From: Nonomuraea sp. PA05
Lineage (GTDB): Bacteria > Actinomycetota > Actinomycetes > Streptosporangiales > Streptosporangiaceae
Direction of reading: 5' to 3'
Assembly: GCF_008086045.1 (NCBI RefSeq)
Contig: NZ_VSEY01000009.1
Location: 124,001-188,000, forward strand
DNA: 64,000 nt
The notes below the pieces were generated by a model. It was not told the origin of the DNA. It saw nothing but the letters and a program-made list of their open reading frames with translations, and made no database searches. The first letter of the stretch is position 1. Every line of letters begins with the position of its first letter. Shown here one piece after another: positions 35,335 to 43,398 of this stretch. Made by a program: the position numbers and the translations under genes.

Positions 35335-36393
35335 TCAACCGGCAAGACCCAGGAAATTCACCACCTCCCGGACGAACCGCCCCCTGCCGCGTTCGGCGCG
35401 GTCGAGATGCACGTAGTGCGTCGCCTCCGGCAGCTGCACCTCGCGCACGTCACGGGCGTGCACGAGGTGCTCGCGCAGCATCGCCACGTCCTGCGGGCGG
35501 CTCCAGAAGTCGCGTTCGCTGCGCACGATGAGCGTGCGGGCGGTGATCGTGCCCGCGTCCCAGAGCTGGCGGCCGGTCGCCAGGGAGAAGCTGTCCTCCA
35601 TGGCGCCGGAGGGGGCGCGGAAGCTGGGCGGCGTGCGGGTGCCGCTGGTGGGGTCGGAGGCGAGCGCCGCCTTGACATAGGCGTCGACCACGGCCGGGTC
35701 GCGCCACGTGCTCTTGTCCTGGGCCGGGATGCTGCTGTCCCACGACGGCAGCAGGCCGGCGCCGGTACTGAAGCGGTAGGCGCCGTAGCGGGCGGCGTTG
35801 AAGCGGCCCGGGTGCGCCGGGTCCTCGTTGTCGCTGCCGCGGCCCAGCGTGGGGTGGCCGTCCACGGGGCCGTACAGGGTGTTGTAGAGGACGAGGTGGC
35901 TGACCCGGCCGGGGTCGGCGGCGGCGTACTGGCCGAACCAGTGGGCTCCGGTCGCCCAGCCGAGCAGCGCGACCTCGCCCTCGGGGGCGATCCTGTCCAC
36001 GACGGCGGCGATGTCGCGGACCACCTCGTCGGAGCGGACGGCGGGCCGGTTCTGCTCCGGCGGACGGGACAGGGCCGCCGGGCGGGTCGAGCCGCCGTAG
36101 CCGCGGGCGTCCATGACGTAGACGCGGTGGCCTGCGCGGGCCAGGTCCTCGGCCAGCGAGCCGCCGGGGACGCGCAGGTCGAAGCTGGCCACACCCGGGA
36201 CGCGGGCGCCGTGCAGCAGCAGCACCGGCGGCCGGCCGCGCCCGGCGCCCTGGACGCTCACCTCGCGGACGGCGATCCGCACGCCGGGGTCGCTCGTGAC
36301 CTGGAAGTCCGAGCGTTTCACCTGGTCGCGGGGCTCGGCCCCGAGTGACATGGCGGTGACCAGGCTGATGACGGTGTTGAGGATCAAACGCAT
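35335..36393 (-). CDS. Alpha/beta hydrolase-fold protein lacking the canonical nucleophile Ser
   Basis: 352 residues with a short N-terminal signal-like segment (LILNTVISLVTAMSLGA). The fold is clear: PPVLLLHGARVPG (oxyanion strand), YVMDARGYGGSTRP, and the nucleophile elbow LLGWATGAHW. In the elbow G-x-S-x-G the Ser position is Ala (G-W-A-T-G). A C-terminal His in ATHYVHLDR and Asp in RSERDFW are in place. It may be a binding or scaffolding protein or use another residue. Stands alone between the M14 pair and the IclR gene. Confidence 0.82.
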   Translation of the reverse strand: MRLILNTVISLVTAMSLGAEPRDQVKRSDFQVTSDPGVRIAVREVSVQGAGRGRPPVLLLHGARVPGVASFDLRVPGGSLAEDLARAGHRVYVMDARGYGGSTRPAALSRPPEQNRPAVRSDEVVRDIAAVVDRIAPEGEVALLGWATGAHWFGQYAAADPGRVSHLVLYNTLYGPVDGHPTLGRGSDNEDPAHPGRFNAARYGAYRFSTGAGLLPSWDSSIPAQDKSTWRDPAVVDAYVKAALASDPTSGTRTPPSFRAPSGAMEDSFSLATGRQLWDAGTITARTLIVRSERDFWSRPQDVAMLREHLVHARDVREVQLPEATHYVHLDRAERGRGRFVREVVNFLGLAG

Positions 36394-36422
36394 GGCCCGA
36401 TCCTGCCGCCGGGCGGGCCGGT

Positions 36423-36466
36423 GTTCCGGATTCAGCTCATCATCGAGTGCGATTGATATCCGGAAC
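36423..36466 (-). terminator. Hairpin terminator after the IclR gene
   Basis: GTTCCGGAT (36423-36431) pairs with ATCCGGAAC (36458-36466), 9 bp perfect with a 26-nt loop, between the IclR stop and the next gene start. Confidence 0.5.
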
Positions 36467-36474
36467 GGAGGTAA

Positions 36475-37275
36475 TCAGGAGGCGGTCACGTGTGGCACCG
36501 CCTCGTACGCCGCCCAGTCCGCGCTGATCGCGCCCGCCGTCTTCAGCAGCAGCGGCAGGTGCTCCTCGGTGAGCTTGTCGATGGAGGTCTCGGCGGCGTG
36601 CGCGTTGACGTTCACCGCCGCGATCACGTTGCCGAGACCGTCGCGCAGCGGCGCCGCCACCGACCTGATGCCCAGCGCGAGCTGCTGGTCGGTGACCGCC
36701 CAGCCCTTGGCCCGCACCGCGCGCAGCGCCGCCTCGCGCTCCTTGGCGTCCGGCCGCCAGCACGGCTCGATGCCGGAGCGGCTCGGCTCCGACAGCACCC
36801 GCTCCACCTCCGCCGGCGGCAACGCCGCCAGCAGCACCTTGCCCAGGGACGTCTGCAGCGCCGGGAACCGGGTGCCGATCTGCACCGACAGGGCGACGAT
36901 CTTCGGGACGGAGACCCTGGCGACGTAGACGATGTCGCAGCCGTCGAGCTGCGCGATCGAGGACGACTCGCGCGTCTGCGTGACCAGCCGCTCCAGGTGC
37001 GGCCTGGCCACCTCCCACAGGCCCATCGAGCGCACGTACGACACGCCCAGCTCCAGCACCCGCGGCGTGAGCGCGAACCCGCCCTGCTCGGGCCTGGCGT
37101 ACCCCAGCTCCTGGAGGGTGAGCAGGATGCGGCGGGCCGTGGGGCGGGCCAGGCCGGCGGCCGTCGCCACGTCGGTCAGCGACATGACCGGGCGGCCCGG
37201 CTGAAAGGCCCTGATGACGTCGAGGCCGCGGGCCAGCGCCTCGATGAAGTCAGGTCCGGTCTCACCACGTGCCAT
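36475..37275 (-). CDS. IclR-family regulator of the dioxygenase/CoA-transferase divergon
   Basis: 266 residues. N-terminal winged helix (about 12-70) with FIEALARGLDVIRAF, SLTDVATAAGLARPTARRIL and LGYARPEQGGFALTPRVLELG (in parts); the effector domain has ALQTSLGKVLLAALP and LALGIRSVAAPLRD. It belongs to the PcaR/PobR-like branch that controls aromatic catabolism. 49 bp downstream of the amidohydrolase stop on the same strand. Paired 16-bp sites at 38775 and 38876 are its likely targets. Confidence 0.9.
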   Translation of the reverse strand: MARGETGPDFIEALARGLDVIRAFQPGRPVMSLTDVATAAGLARPTARRILLTLQELGYARPEQGGFALTPRVLELGVSYVRSMGLWEVARPHLERLVTQTRESSSIAQLDGCDIVYVARVSVPKIVALSVQIGTRFPALQTSLGKVLLAALPPAEVERVLSEPSRSGIEPCWRPDAKEREAALRAVRAKGWAVTDQQLALGIRSVAAPLRDGLGNVIAAVNVNAHAAETSIDKLTEEHLPLLLKTAGAISADWAAYEAVPHVTAS

Positions 37276-37324
37276 CTACGTCCCCGCTCGCTTCTGGATC
37301 TGCTTGATCCGACTTTAGGGGCTG

Positions 37325-38758
37325 CTACAGGCGGTGGGTGGAGTCGCTGCGGTAGTCGGTGTACGTGTACGGGTTGTCGAGCACCTTCGTCGTGGGGATG
37401 TCCGGGTTCATGCCCTTCTCCCATGCTTCCTCCCCCATCTCGCCCTTGAGGTACTCGACCGTGCGCTCGACCCCGGCGCGGGCGGCGGCCAGGTCGATGC
37501 CGACCAGCCGGTGCTCGTGCTTGACCACCCGCCCGTTCACCAGCACGGTGTGCACGTCGCCGCGCTGCGCCTGGAACGCGACGTGCCCGAACGGGTTGAG
37601 CAGCGGGAACGACACCGGTGACGTGTCGTTCTTGATCAGCACGAGGTCGGCCTTCCGGCCCGGCGCGAGGGTGCCGAGGTCGGCGCGGCCGATGGCGGCG
37701 GCGCCGCCCCGGGTGGCCCAGTCCACGACCTGGTCGGAGCGCAGCGCGCAGTGCGTGACCGTCTCGCTCTTGGCGTGCGCCTCCAGGTGCTCGCGGGAAC
37801 GGTCGGCGCCGAGCGTGGCCCGCATGGCGGAGAACAGGTCGCCGCTCCACCAGACGCTGGTGTCCATGGACAGCGACACCGGGATGCCGTGGGCGCGGAT
37901 CGCCCACGTGGGCGGGTAGCCCTGGCCCGCGCTCTGCTCGCTCTCCGTGGAGACCGAGACGGAGCCGCCGGTGGCCGCGATGCGGTGGTAGGAGTCGGCC
38001 GACAGCGAGGCGGCGTGCACGTAGATCGTGCCGGGGGCCATGAAGCCGTGCTCGTACATCAGCCGGATGCCGTCGTCGCCGGTGGCGCCCCACACGCCGG
38101 CGTGCGTGGTGACCGTGACGCCGAGGTCGCGGGCGACCTCGAAGGCGGGCAGCTCGGGGAACGACGGGTCGCCGAGCACGTCGAAGGCCATCTGGAAGCC
38201 GAGCATGCCGTCGCCGGTGATCCTCCTGCGGACGAAGTCGCGGAACTCGGGCGCCGTCGCCCACTCGGCGGGCGGCTGCTGGATGTTGCCGTAGGCGAGC
38301 ACGTACCGGCCCGGCACGGCCCGCAGCGCGTCGGCGGCGGCGTCGGCGTGGTCGGGGGTGCGCAGGCCGTGCGACCAGTCCACGACGGTGGTGACGCCGG
38401 CGTCGAGGGCCTCGATGGCGGCCAGCGTGTTGCCCGCGTGCACGTCCTCGGGCCGGAACAGCCTGCCGTGCTCCAGGTAGAACCAGACGAAGTACTGGGT
38501 GAGCGTCCAGTCGGCGCCGTAGCCGCGCAGCGCGGTCTGCCACATGTGCCGGTGCGTGTCGATCATGCCGGGCATGACGATGCCGCCGGAGGCGTCGATC
38601 TCGGCGGCGCCCTCGGGGGCCTCCAGCCGGGGGCCGACGGCGGCGATCGTGTCCCCCGTGACGAGGACGTCCGTGTCGGGCAGCACACGGCGGCCGTCCA
38701 TGGGCAGCACGGTGCCGCCGCGCAGGACCAGGGGGCGTCCGGCCTGGAAGTCGTTCAT
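37325..38758 (-). CDS. Amidohydrolase, TrzA/AtzA/8-oxoguanine-deaminase-like
   Basis: 477 residues. MPGMIDTHRHMWQ (about 71-83) holds the metal His pair; VTTHAGVWG, YVHAASLS and LSMDTSVWWSGD are the remaining metal and base positions. Probably deaminates or hydrolyses a C-N or C-Cl bond of a ring or amide. GAGGAG ribosome site 8 nt before ATG. Divergent from the CoA-transferase; the shared 158-bp gap carries two similar operators. It would supply the ring or acid to the catabolic genes on the other side (inference). Confidence 0.88.
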   Translation of the reverse strand: MNDFQAGRPLVLRGGTVLPMDGRRVLPDTDVLVTGDTIAAVGPRLEAPEGAAEIDASGGIVMPGMIDTHRHMWQTALRGYGADWTLTQYFVWFYLEHGRLFRPEDVHAGNTLAAIEALDAGVTTVVDWSHGLRTPDHADAAADALRAVPGRYVLAYGNIQQPPAEWATAPEFRDFVRRRITGDGMLGFQMAFDVLGDPSFPELPAFEVARDLGVTVTTHAGVWGATGDDGIRLMYEHGFMAPGTIYVHAASLSADSYHRIAATGGSVSVSTESEQSAGQGYPPTWAIRAHGIPVSLSMDTSVWWSGDLFSAMRATLGADRSREHLEAHAKSETVTHCALRSDQVVDWATRGGAAAIGRADLGTLAPGRKADLVLIKNDTSPVSFPLLNPFGHVAFQAQRGDVHTVLVNGRVVKHEHRLVGIDLAAARAGVERTVEYLKGEMGEEAWEKGMNPDIPTTKVLDNPYTYTDYRSDSTHRL

Positions 38759-38774
38759 GACACGCTCCTCGTTT

Positions 38775-38790
38775 GCGAACGAACGTCCGC
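38775..38790. promoter_or_regulatory. IclR-type operator, site 1
   Basis: GCGGACGTTCGTTCGC on the minus strand, matching site 2 at 14 of 16 positions; 17 nt above the amidohydrolase start. Confidence 0.65.
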
Positions 38791-38839
38791 TGTACAGTCA
38801 CCGCCACTGTGATGAGCCCGTCGATGCCTGTCAAGGCGG

Positions 38840-38868
38840 TTGACGACGGCGATGGTGCGTGCTGTGAT
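38840..38868 (+). promoter_or_regulatory. Candidate promoter for the CoA-transferase operon
   Basis: TTGACG (38840-38845), 17-nt spacer, TGTGAT (38863-38868); operator site 2 begins 8 bp downstream. Confidence 0.4.
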
Positions 38869-38875
38869 CGCTTGG

Positions 38876-38891
38876 GCGGACGTTCGTCCGT
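38876..38891. promoter_or_regulatory. IclR-type operator, site 2
   Basis: GCGGACGTTCGTCCGT on the plus strand, containing the perfect palindrome CGGACGTTCGTCCG, 26 nt before the CoA-transferase ATG. Confidence 0.65.
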
Positions 38892-38916
38892 CATGCGGAC
38901 GCGAGGTGGGAGCTGG

Positions 38917-40065
38917 ATGACTGACGGGCCTCTGTCCGGCGTGCTGGTGGCCGACTTCTCCAGGATCCTGGCCGGGCCGTACGCGACGATGCTGCTGGCC
39001 GACCTGGGCGCCGACGTGATCAAGGTGGAGGGGCCGCGCGGCGACGACACCCGGACCTGGACGCCGCCCGCGCGCGGCTCGACGTCCACCTACTATCTCG
39101 GCGTCAACCGGGGCAAGCGGTCCATCGCGCTCGACCTGCGCGACGACGGCGACGCGCGGCTCGCCAGAGAGCTGGCCCGGCGCGCGGACGTGCTCGTGGA
39201 GAACTTCCGGCCCGGCGGGCTGGCCAAGTACGGGCTCGACCACGCGGCCGTCGCCGCCGGCAACCCCGGTGTCGTGTACGCCTCGATCAGCGGGTTCGGG
39301 TCGGGGGCCGGAGCGCGGGTGCCCGGCTACGACCTGATGGTGCAGGCCATGTCGGGGCTGATGAGCCTGACCGGGGAGCCGGACGGGCCGCCGTACCGGG
39401 CCGGCATCTCCGTGTTCGACGTGATGGCGGGCAACCACGCCGTCATCGGCGTCCTGGCCGCCCTGCGGCACCGCGACACCACTGGGCGCGGCCAGCATGT
39501 CGAGGTGAACCTGATGTCGTCGGCGCTGACAGGGCTGGTCAACCAGAGCTCGGCGTACGTGGCCGGGGACGTGGTGCCGTTCCGGATGGGGAACGCGCAT
39601 CCGAGCGTGTTCCCGTACGAGCCGCTGCCCACCGCCGACCACGAGCTGATCGTGGCCGCGGCCAACGACGGGCAGTTCAGGAAGCTGTGCGAGGTGCTCG
39701 GGATCCCCGAGGTCGCCGACGACCCGCGGTTCGCGCGCAACGCCGACCGTACGGCGCGGCGCGAGGAGCTGCGGCCGCTGCTCGTCGAACGGCTCGTCAC
39801 CCGGGGCGCGGACGAGTGGTTCGCGCTGCTGGTGGAGGCTGGGGTGCCGAGCGGGCCGATCAACACCATCGACGGCGGGTTCGCGGTGGCGGAGCGGTTC
39901 GGGCTGGAGCCGGTCGTGGTGGTGGGCGAGGGGGAGCGGGCGGTGCCGACGACCCGGCATCCGATCCGGTTCTCCGAGACGCCCGCCGGGTATGCGCTGC
40001 CGCCGCCCGAACTGGACGAGCACGGTGCCGAGCTGCGTAAGTGGCTGGAGGGCGGACATGGGTGA
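38917..40065 (+). CDS. CaiB/BaiF-type class III CoA-transferase
   Basis: 382 residues. Family hallmarks: VLVADFSRILAGPYATMLLA, DLGADVIKVEGPRGDDTR, YYLGVNRGKRSIALDL and a central PGYDLMVQAMSGLMSLTG, where the Asp is the expected acyl-enzyme residue. Start ATG at 38917 after a GAGGTGGGAG stretch; an in-frame ATG at 38893 would lie next to the operator. Overlaps the next start by 8 bp. It would transfer CoA to a carboxylate made in this pathway so that the following lyase can cleave it. Confidence 0.9.
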   Translation: MTDGPLSGVLVADFSRILAGPYATMLLADLGADVIKVEGPRGDDTRTWTPPARGSTSTYYLGVNRGKRSIALDLRDDGDARLARELARRADVLVENFRPGGLAKYGLDHAAVAAGNPGVVYASISGFGSGAGARVPGYDLMVQAMSGLMSLTGEPDGPPYRAGISVFDVMAGNHAVIGVLAALRHRDTTGRGQHVEVNLMSSALTGLVNQSSAYVAGDVVPFRMGNAHPSVFPYEPLPTADHELIVAAANDGQFRKLCEVLGIPEVADDPRFARNADRTARREELRPLLVERLVTRGADEWFALLVEAGVPSGPINTIDGGFAVAERFGLEPVVVVGEGERAVPTTRHPIRFSETPAGYALPPPELDEHGAELRKWLEGGHG

Positions 40066-40864
40066 CTACCCGACCGCGCTCGGAGCCTCCTCCCCCGAGG
40101 AGATCACCCTGCTCGGGCACGACCTCGCCACGGACGTGATGGGCGAGGTGGGCTTCGGCGAGCTGGCGTTCTGGCTGGCCACCCAGCGCAGGCCCGCCCC
40201 CGGCGAGGTGCGGGTCTTCGAGGCCGTGCTGGCCGCCCTCGCCGATCACGGGTTCACGCCGACCGCGATCGTGACCCGGCTGACGTACCTGTCGGCGCCC
40301 GACTCCGTACAGGGCGCCCTGGCGGCCGGGCTGCTCGGCGGCGGCTCGCGCTTCCTCGGCGTCACCGAGGACTGCGGCCGCTTCCTCAACGACGTGGTCG
40401 CCGGACGCGACCCGCTGCCGTGCGACGACTCAGGCTGGGACGCCCTCGCCCTGGACACCCTGCGCGCCCGGCGCGAGTCGGGACGGCTCGTGCCGGGGCT
40501 CGGCCACCACGTGCACAAGGACGGCGACCCGCGCACGCCGCGGCTGTTCGAGATCGCGGCGGAGGAAGGGCTGTTCGGCCCGCACCTGTCGCTGTTCTCC
40601 GCCATCGGCCGGGTGCACCCGCGCGTGCTCGGCCGCACGCTGCCGCTGAACGGCGCAGGGGCGTGCGGGGCCGCGCTCGCCGACCTGGGGCTGCCGCTGG
40701 AGCTGCTGCGCGGCTTCGCGCTGCTCGCCAGGACCGCCGGGCTGATCGGCCAGCTCGCCGAGGAGCTGCGCCGGCCGGTCGCCAACGAGATCTTCCTGTC
40801 CGTGGACCTGAACAACCGGTCCGTCCCGCCCGAGCCTTACCCCGATGGAGGCCCGCATGGCTGA
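40058..40864 (+). CDS. Citryl-CoA lyase-like protein (citrate synthase fold, small)
   Basis: 268 residues, about the length of citryl-CoA lyases rather than citrate synthase (about 430). GLGHHVHKDGDPRTPRLF carries the catalytic His region; APDSVQGALAAGLLGGGSRF and LNGAGACGAALADLG give the remaining family His/Asp context. Overlaps the CoA-transferase by 8 bp. Together the two suggest CoA activation and retro-Claisen cleavage of a citrate-like acid. The last six codons (DGGPHG, stop) derive from a duplicated ribosome-binding/start unit of the following gene. Confidence 0.86.
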   Translation: MGDYPTALGASSPEEITLLGHDLATDVMGEVGFGELAFWLATQRRPAPGEVRVFEAVLAALADHGFTPTAIVTRLTYLSAPDSVQGALAAGLLGGGSRFLGVTEDCGRFLNDVVAGRDPLPCDDSGWDALALDTLRARRESGRLVPGLGHHVHKDGDPRTPRLFEIAAEEGLFGPHLSLFSAIGRVHPRVLGRTLPLNGAGACGAALADLGLPLELLRGFALLARTAGLIGQLAEELRRPVANEIFLSVDLNNRSVPPEPYPDGGPHG

Positions 40865-40898
40865 GCTCGTCGATGGAGGTCCGCATGGCTGAGGTCGT
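40843..40898 (+). repeat. 28-bp tandem duplication of a ribosome site and start codon
   Basis: Units 40843-40870 and 40871-40898 differ at 2 of 28 positions. Each holds GGAGG and ATGGCTGAG. Unit 1 also encodes the C-terminus and stop of the citryl-CoA lyase; unit 2 provides the dioxygenase start actually used. Confidence 0.93.
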
Positions 40899-41754
40899 CG
40901 CCGTCATCGCGTCCACGCACCACCCGTTCTACTACCGCGCCAGCACCGCCACCGGCGAGGACCGCCCGCCCTTCGCCGACGAGTGGGTGCGCAAGGTGAT
41001 GGCGTTCCGGGAGACGCTCACCAACGCCAGGCCGGACGTGCTGGTGATGGTCGGCTCCGACCACTTCCACCAGCTCTGGCTGGACAACATGCCGCAGTTC
41101 CTGGTCGGCAAGGCGCCCTTCTACGACGCGAACTTCTACAACGAGGAACGCGAGTTCGGCCTCCCGCGCCTCGTGTGCCGGGGGCAGGAGGACCTGTCGG
41201 CCTACATCCTGCGCGAGGGCCTGGACGCGGGCTTCGACCTGGCCTTCTCCAACGAGCTGCGGATCGACCACTCGATCACCTGCCCGATCATCACCCTGCG
41301 CCCGCAGAACGACCTGCCGATCGTGCCCGTCTACACCAACATCTTCGCCCCTCCCCTGCCGCAGCCGAAACGGTTCGTGCAGCTCGGGCGGACCATCAGG
41401 GAGCTGGTGGAGTCGTGGCCGTCCGACCAGCGGGTCGCGATCATCGGCACCGGGCATCTGTCGCTGGAGCTCGGCGGGCCCCGCCAGTTCGGGCCGCACG
41501 GCCCCGACCCCGAGTTCGACCGCAAGGCCGTGGAGTGGATCTCCTCCGGTGACCTCGAGGGCTGCCTGTCCGAGGTCACCCTCGACAGCCTGCACCAGCC
41601 GGGCAACGCCACCCACGGGTTCATGGACTTCATGCTCATGATGGGCGTGGCGGGCGAGGGTAGGAAAGCCGACTACGTCGACACCTACGACCTGTTCCAC
41701 ACCATGGAGGCGTACTTCACCTGGTATCCCGCGAACGGAGGCGGCCGGACGTGA
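40885..41754 (+). CDS. LigB-type class III extradiol dioxygenase, catalytic subunit
   Basis: 289 residues, Fe(II) enzyme of the protocatechuate 4,5-dioxygenase/gallate dioxygenase (LigB) superfamily. Metal ligands fit His in ASTHHPFYY and SDHFHQLW, plus a Glu further on; IIGTGHLSLELGG supplies the catalytic His. Start ATG at 40885 in the second copy of a duplicated start unit. Its stop overlaps the LigA-like gene (GTGA). It would open an aromatic or heteroaromatic diol ring next to a hydroxyl. Confidence 0.9.
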   Translation: MAEVVAVIASTHHPFYYRASTATGEDRPPFADEWVRKVMAFRETLTNARPDVLVMVGSDHFHQLWLDNMPQFLVGKAPFYDANFYNEEREFGLPRLVCRGQEDLSAYILREGLDAGFDLAFSNELRIDHSITCPIITLRPQNDLPIVPVYTNIFAPPLPQPKRFVQLGRTIRELVESWPSDQRVAIIGTGHLSLELGGPRQFGPHGPDPEFDRKAVEWISSGDLEGCLSEVTLDSLHQPGNATHGFMDFMLMMGVAGEGRKADYVDTYDLFHTMEAYFTWYPANGGGRT

Positions 41755-42110
41755 GCAAGTACCTGCTGAACAAGTTCCTGTTCACCGTCGATCGGGACCC
41801 CGAGCTGGTGGAGCGGTACCGCGCCGACCCGCGCGGCACCGTCGAGTGGTGGGAGGACACCTACGCCAACCGGATCCTGGGGTGTCACGCGGGCGAGTCG
41901 TCCACGTGGCTGGGCTTCGACGAGGCCGAGCGGGAGGCGCTGGCCGGGCATGACTATCCGCGGTTGTTCGAGATGGGCGCGCATCCGTTCCTGACGTTGA
42001 CGTTGTTCATCGCGATGTTCGAGAGGGATCATCCGCCGATGGGGTTCCAGACGGAGTATGCGCGGCGGGTGGCGCACGTGCGGCTCCCGTATCCGGACAT
42101 CGCGACCTGA
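41751..42110 (+). CDS. LigA-type small subunit of extradiol dioxygenase
   Basis: 119 residues. SKYLLNKFLFTVDRDPELVERY and YDYPRLFEMGAHPFLTL-like wording (here HDYPRLFEMGAHPFLTL) are typical of the protocatechuate 4,5-dioxygenase alpha chain, which packs over the LigB active site. GTG start overlapping the LigB-like stop; its own stop overlaps the next ATG (TGATG). Gene order is catalytic subunit first, the reverse of the usual ligAB order. Confidence 0.88.
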   Translation: MSKYLLNKFLFTVDRDPELVERYRADPRGTVEWWEDTYANRILGCHAGESSTWLGFDEAEREALAGHDYPRLFEMGAHPFLTLTLFIAMFERDHPPMGFQTEYARRVAHVRLPYPDIAT

Positions 42111-43276
42111 TGAACGACCGCCCCGCCCACCAGCCTCCCGCCCAGCCCTCCCGCCGGCCTCCTGCGCAGCCTCCCGGCCCGCCTCCTGTGCAGCCTGCCG
42201 CCCAGATCACCGCCTGCGGGCAGCCGCCCGTCGTGACCGGCCGCCGCTCCCCCGTGCCCGGCGCAGGGCAGGAGCTGGTGCGGGTCCTCGCCGCCCCGAT
42301 CACGCCGCTGGACCTGCTGTGCGCGAGCGGGACGTCGTACTTCGGCACGCCCGCGCTGCCGTACGTGCCCGGGGTGCAGGGCGTGGGGTCGGTGGGCGGG
42401 CGGCTCGTGTGGTTCCCGACGCCCGCGGGGATGGCGGCGGGCGACGGGAGCATGGCCGGGCTCGCGGTGGTGCGGGGCGAGGACCTGGTGGATCTGCCCG
42501 CCGACAGCGACCCGTTCGCCATGGCGGCGCTGGGGTTGTCGGCGGTGGCGGCGTACATGGCGCTGACGTGGCGCGGGGAGCTGGCTCGCGGCGAGCAGGT
42601 GGTGGTGCTGGGCGGGGGTGGCGTCGTGGGGCAGGCCGCCATCCAGCTCGCCCGGTTGGCGGGGGCGCGGCGGGTGGTGGCGGCGGCACGCTCGGCGGAC
42701 GGGATCCAGCGCGCCCGGTCGGCGGGCGCGGACGCGGTGATCCCACTGCGGCCCGTGGCCGCGACCAGCACGGCGACCGGGGCCGTCGACTCGCGGTCGG
42801 ACGCGCGTGCGCACGCCGACGATCCACGACCGGACGCGGAGGCCGTCGCCGACGATCCACGACCGGACGCGCAGGTCGTCGCCCGCAAGGTGGACGACCT
42901 CGCGCGCCGGCTCGCCGCCGCCTGTGACGGGCCGGCGGACCTGGTGCTCGACCCCCTCTACGGCATCCCCGCCGCCGCGGCGGCACGCACCCTGCGCGAG
43001 GGCGGACGCCTGGTCAACCTCGGCGGCTCGGCGTCGGAGACCTGCCCGCTCGACTCCGCCACCCTGCGCAGCCGCTCACTGCGCGTCCTCGGCTACACCA
43101 ACAACGAGCTCACCCGGGAGCAGCGGGCGGCGGCCATCACGTACCTCGCCCAGCAGTCGGCAGCCGGGCGCCTGCGCGTGGCGCACGAGGTGGTGCCGCT
43201 GGCGGAGGCGGCGGACGCATGGCAGCGCCAAGCCTCCGGCGCCACCAGCGGCCGGATCGTCCTGCACACCGGCTGA
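42110..43276 (+). CDS. MDR-superfamily NADPH-dependent reductase (quinone-oxidoreductase-like)
   Basis: 388 residues. A Pro-rich leader of about 35 residues (AQPSRRPPAQPPGPPPVQP) precedes the MDR fold; GEQVVVLGGGGVVGQAAIQLARLAG (in parts) is the cofactor site. No structural or catalytic zinc ligands. A duplicated 11-residue unit (ADDPRPDAEAV / ADDPRPDAQVV) is inserted at about 236-257 in a loop of the cofactor domain. Probably reduces a quinone, enoyl or keto intermediate of this pathway. A 30-bp tandem repeat begins at its stop. Confidence 0.86.
   Translation: MNDRPAHQPPAQPSRRPPAQPPGPPPVQPAAQITACGQPPVVTGRRSPVPGAGQELVRVLAAPITPLDLLCASGTSYFGTPALPYVPGVQGVGSVGGRLVWFPTPAGMAAGDGSMAGLAVVRGEDLVDLPADSDPFAMAALGLSAVAAYMALTWRGELARGEQVVVLGGGGVVGQAAIQLARLAGARRVVAAARSADGIQRARSAGADAVIPLRPVAATSTATGAVDSRSDARAHADDPRPDAEAVADDPRPDAQVVARKVDDLARRLAAACDGPADLVLDPLYGIPAAAAARTLREGGRLVNLGGSASETCPLDSATLRSRSLRVLGYTNNELTREQRAAAITYLAQQSAAGRLRVAHEVVPLAEAADAWQRQASGATSGRIVLHTG
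42815..42880 (+). repeat. 33-bp in-frame tandem duplication inside the MDR gene
   Basis: Units 42815-42847 and 42848-42880, differing at 2 positions, add 11 residues. Confidence 0.9.
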
Positions 43277-43360
43277 CCAGCCGCACCGTCCCACACCACC
43301 GGCCGACCAGCCGCACCATCCCACACCGCCGGCCGACCAGCCGCACCGTCCCGCAGCGCC
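43275..43360 (+). repeat. 30-bp tandem repeat starting at the MDR stop codon
   Basis: Two full units (43275-43304, 43305-43334) and a 26-bp partial (43335-43360). The unit also resembles the last codons of the MDR gene (from about 43248). Confidence 0.88.
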
Positions 43361-43398
43361 GAGAGTGACCGGACGGCACAACCCTTTCCGGAGACGGG

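Noticed and set aside
40857..40892. 11-codon reading frame from the first duplicated ATG
   Set aside because: Produced by the 28-bp duplication; not listed as a gene, though it may affect translation.
43275..43360. Possible CRISPR array
   Set aside because: Units are contiguous without spacers and derive from the neighbouring gene end.
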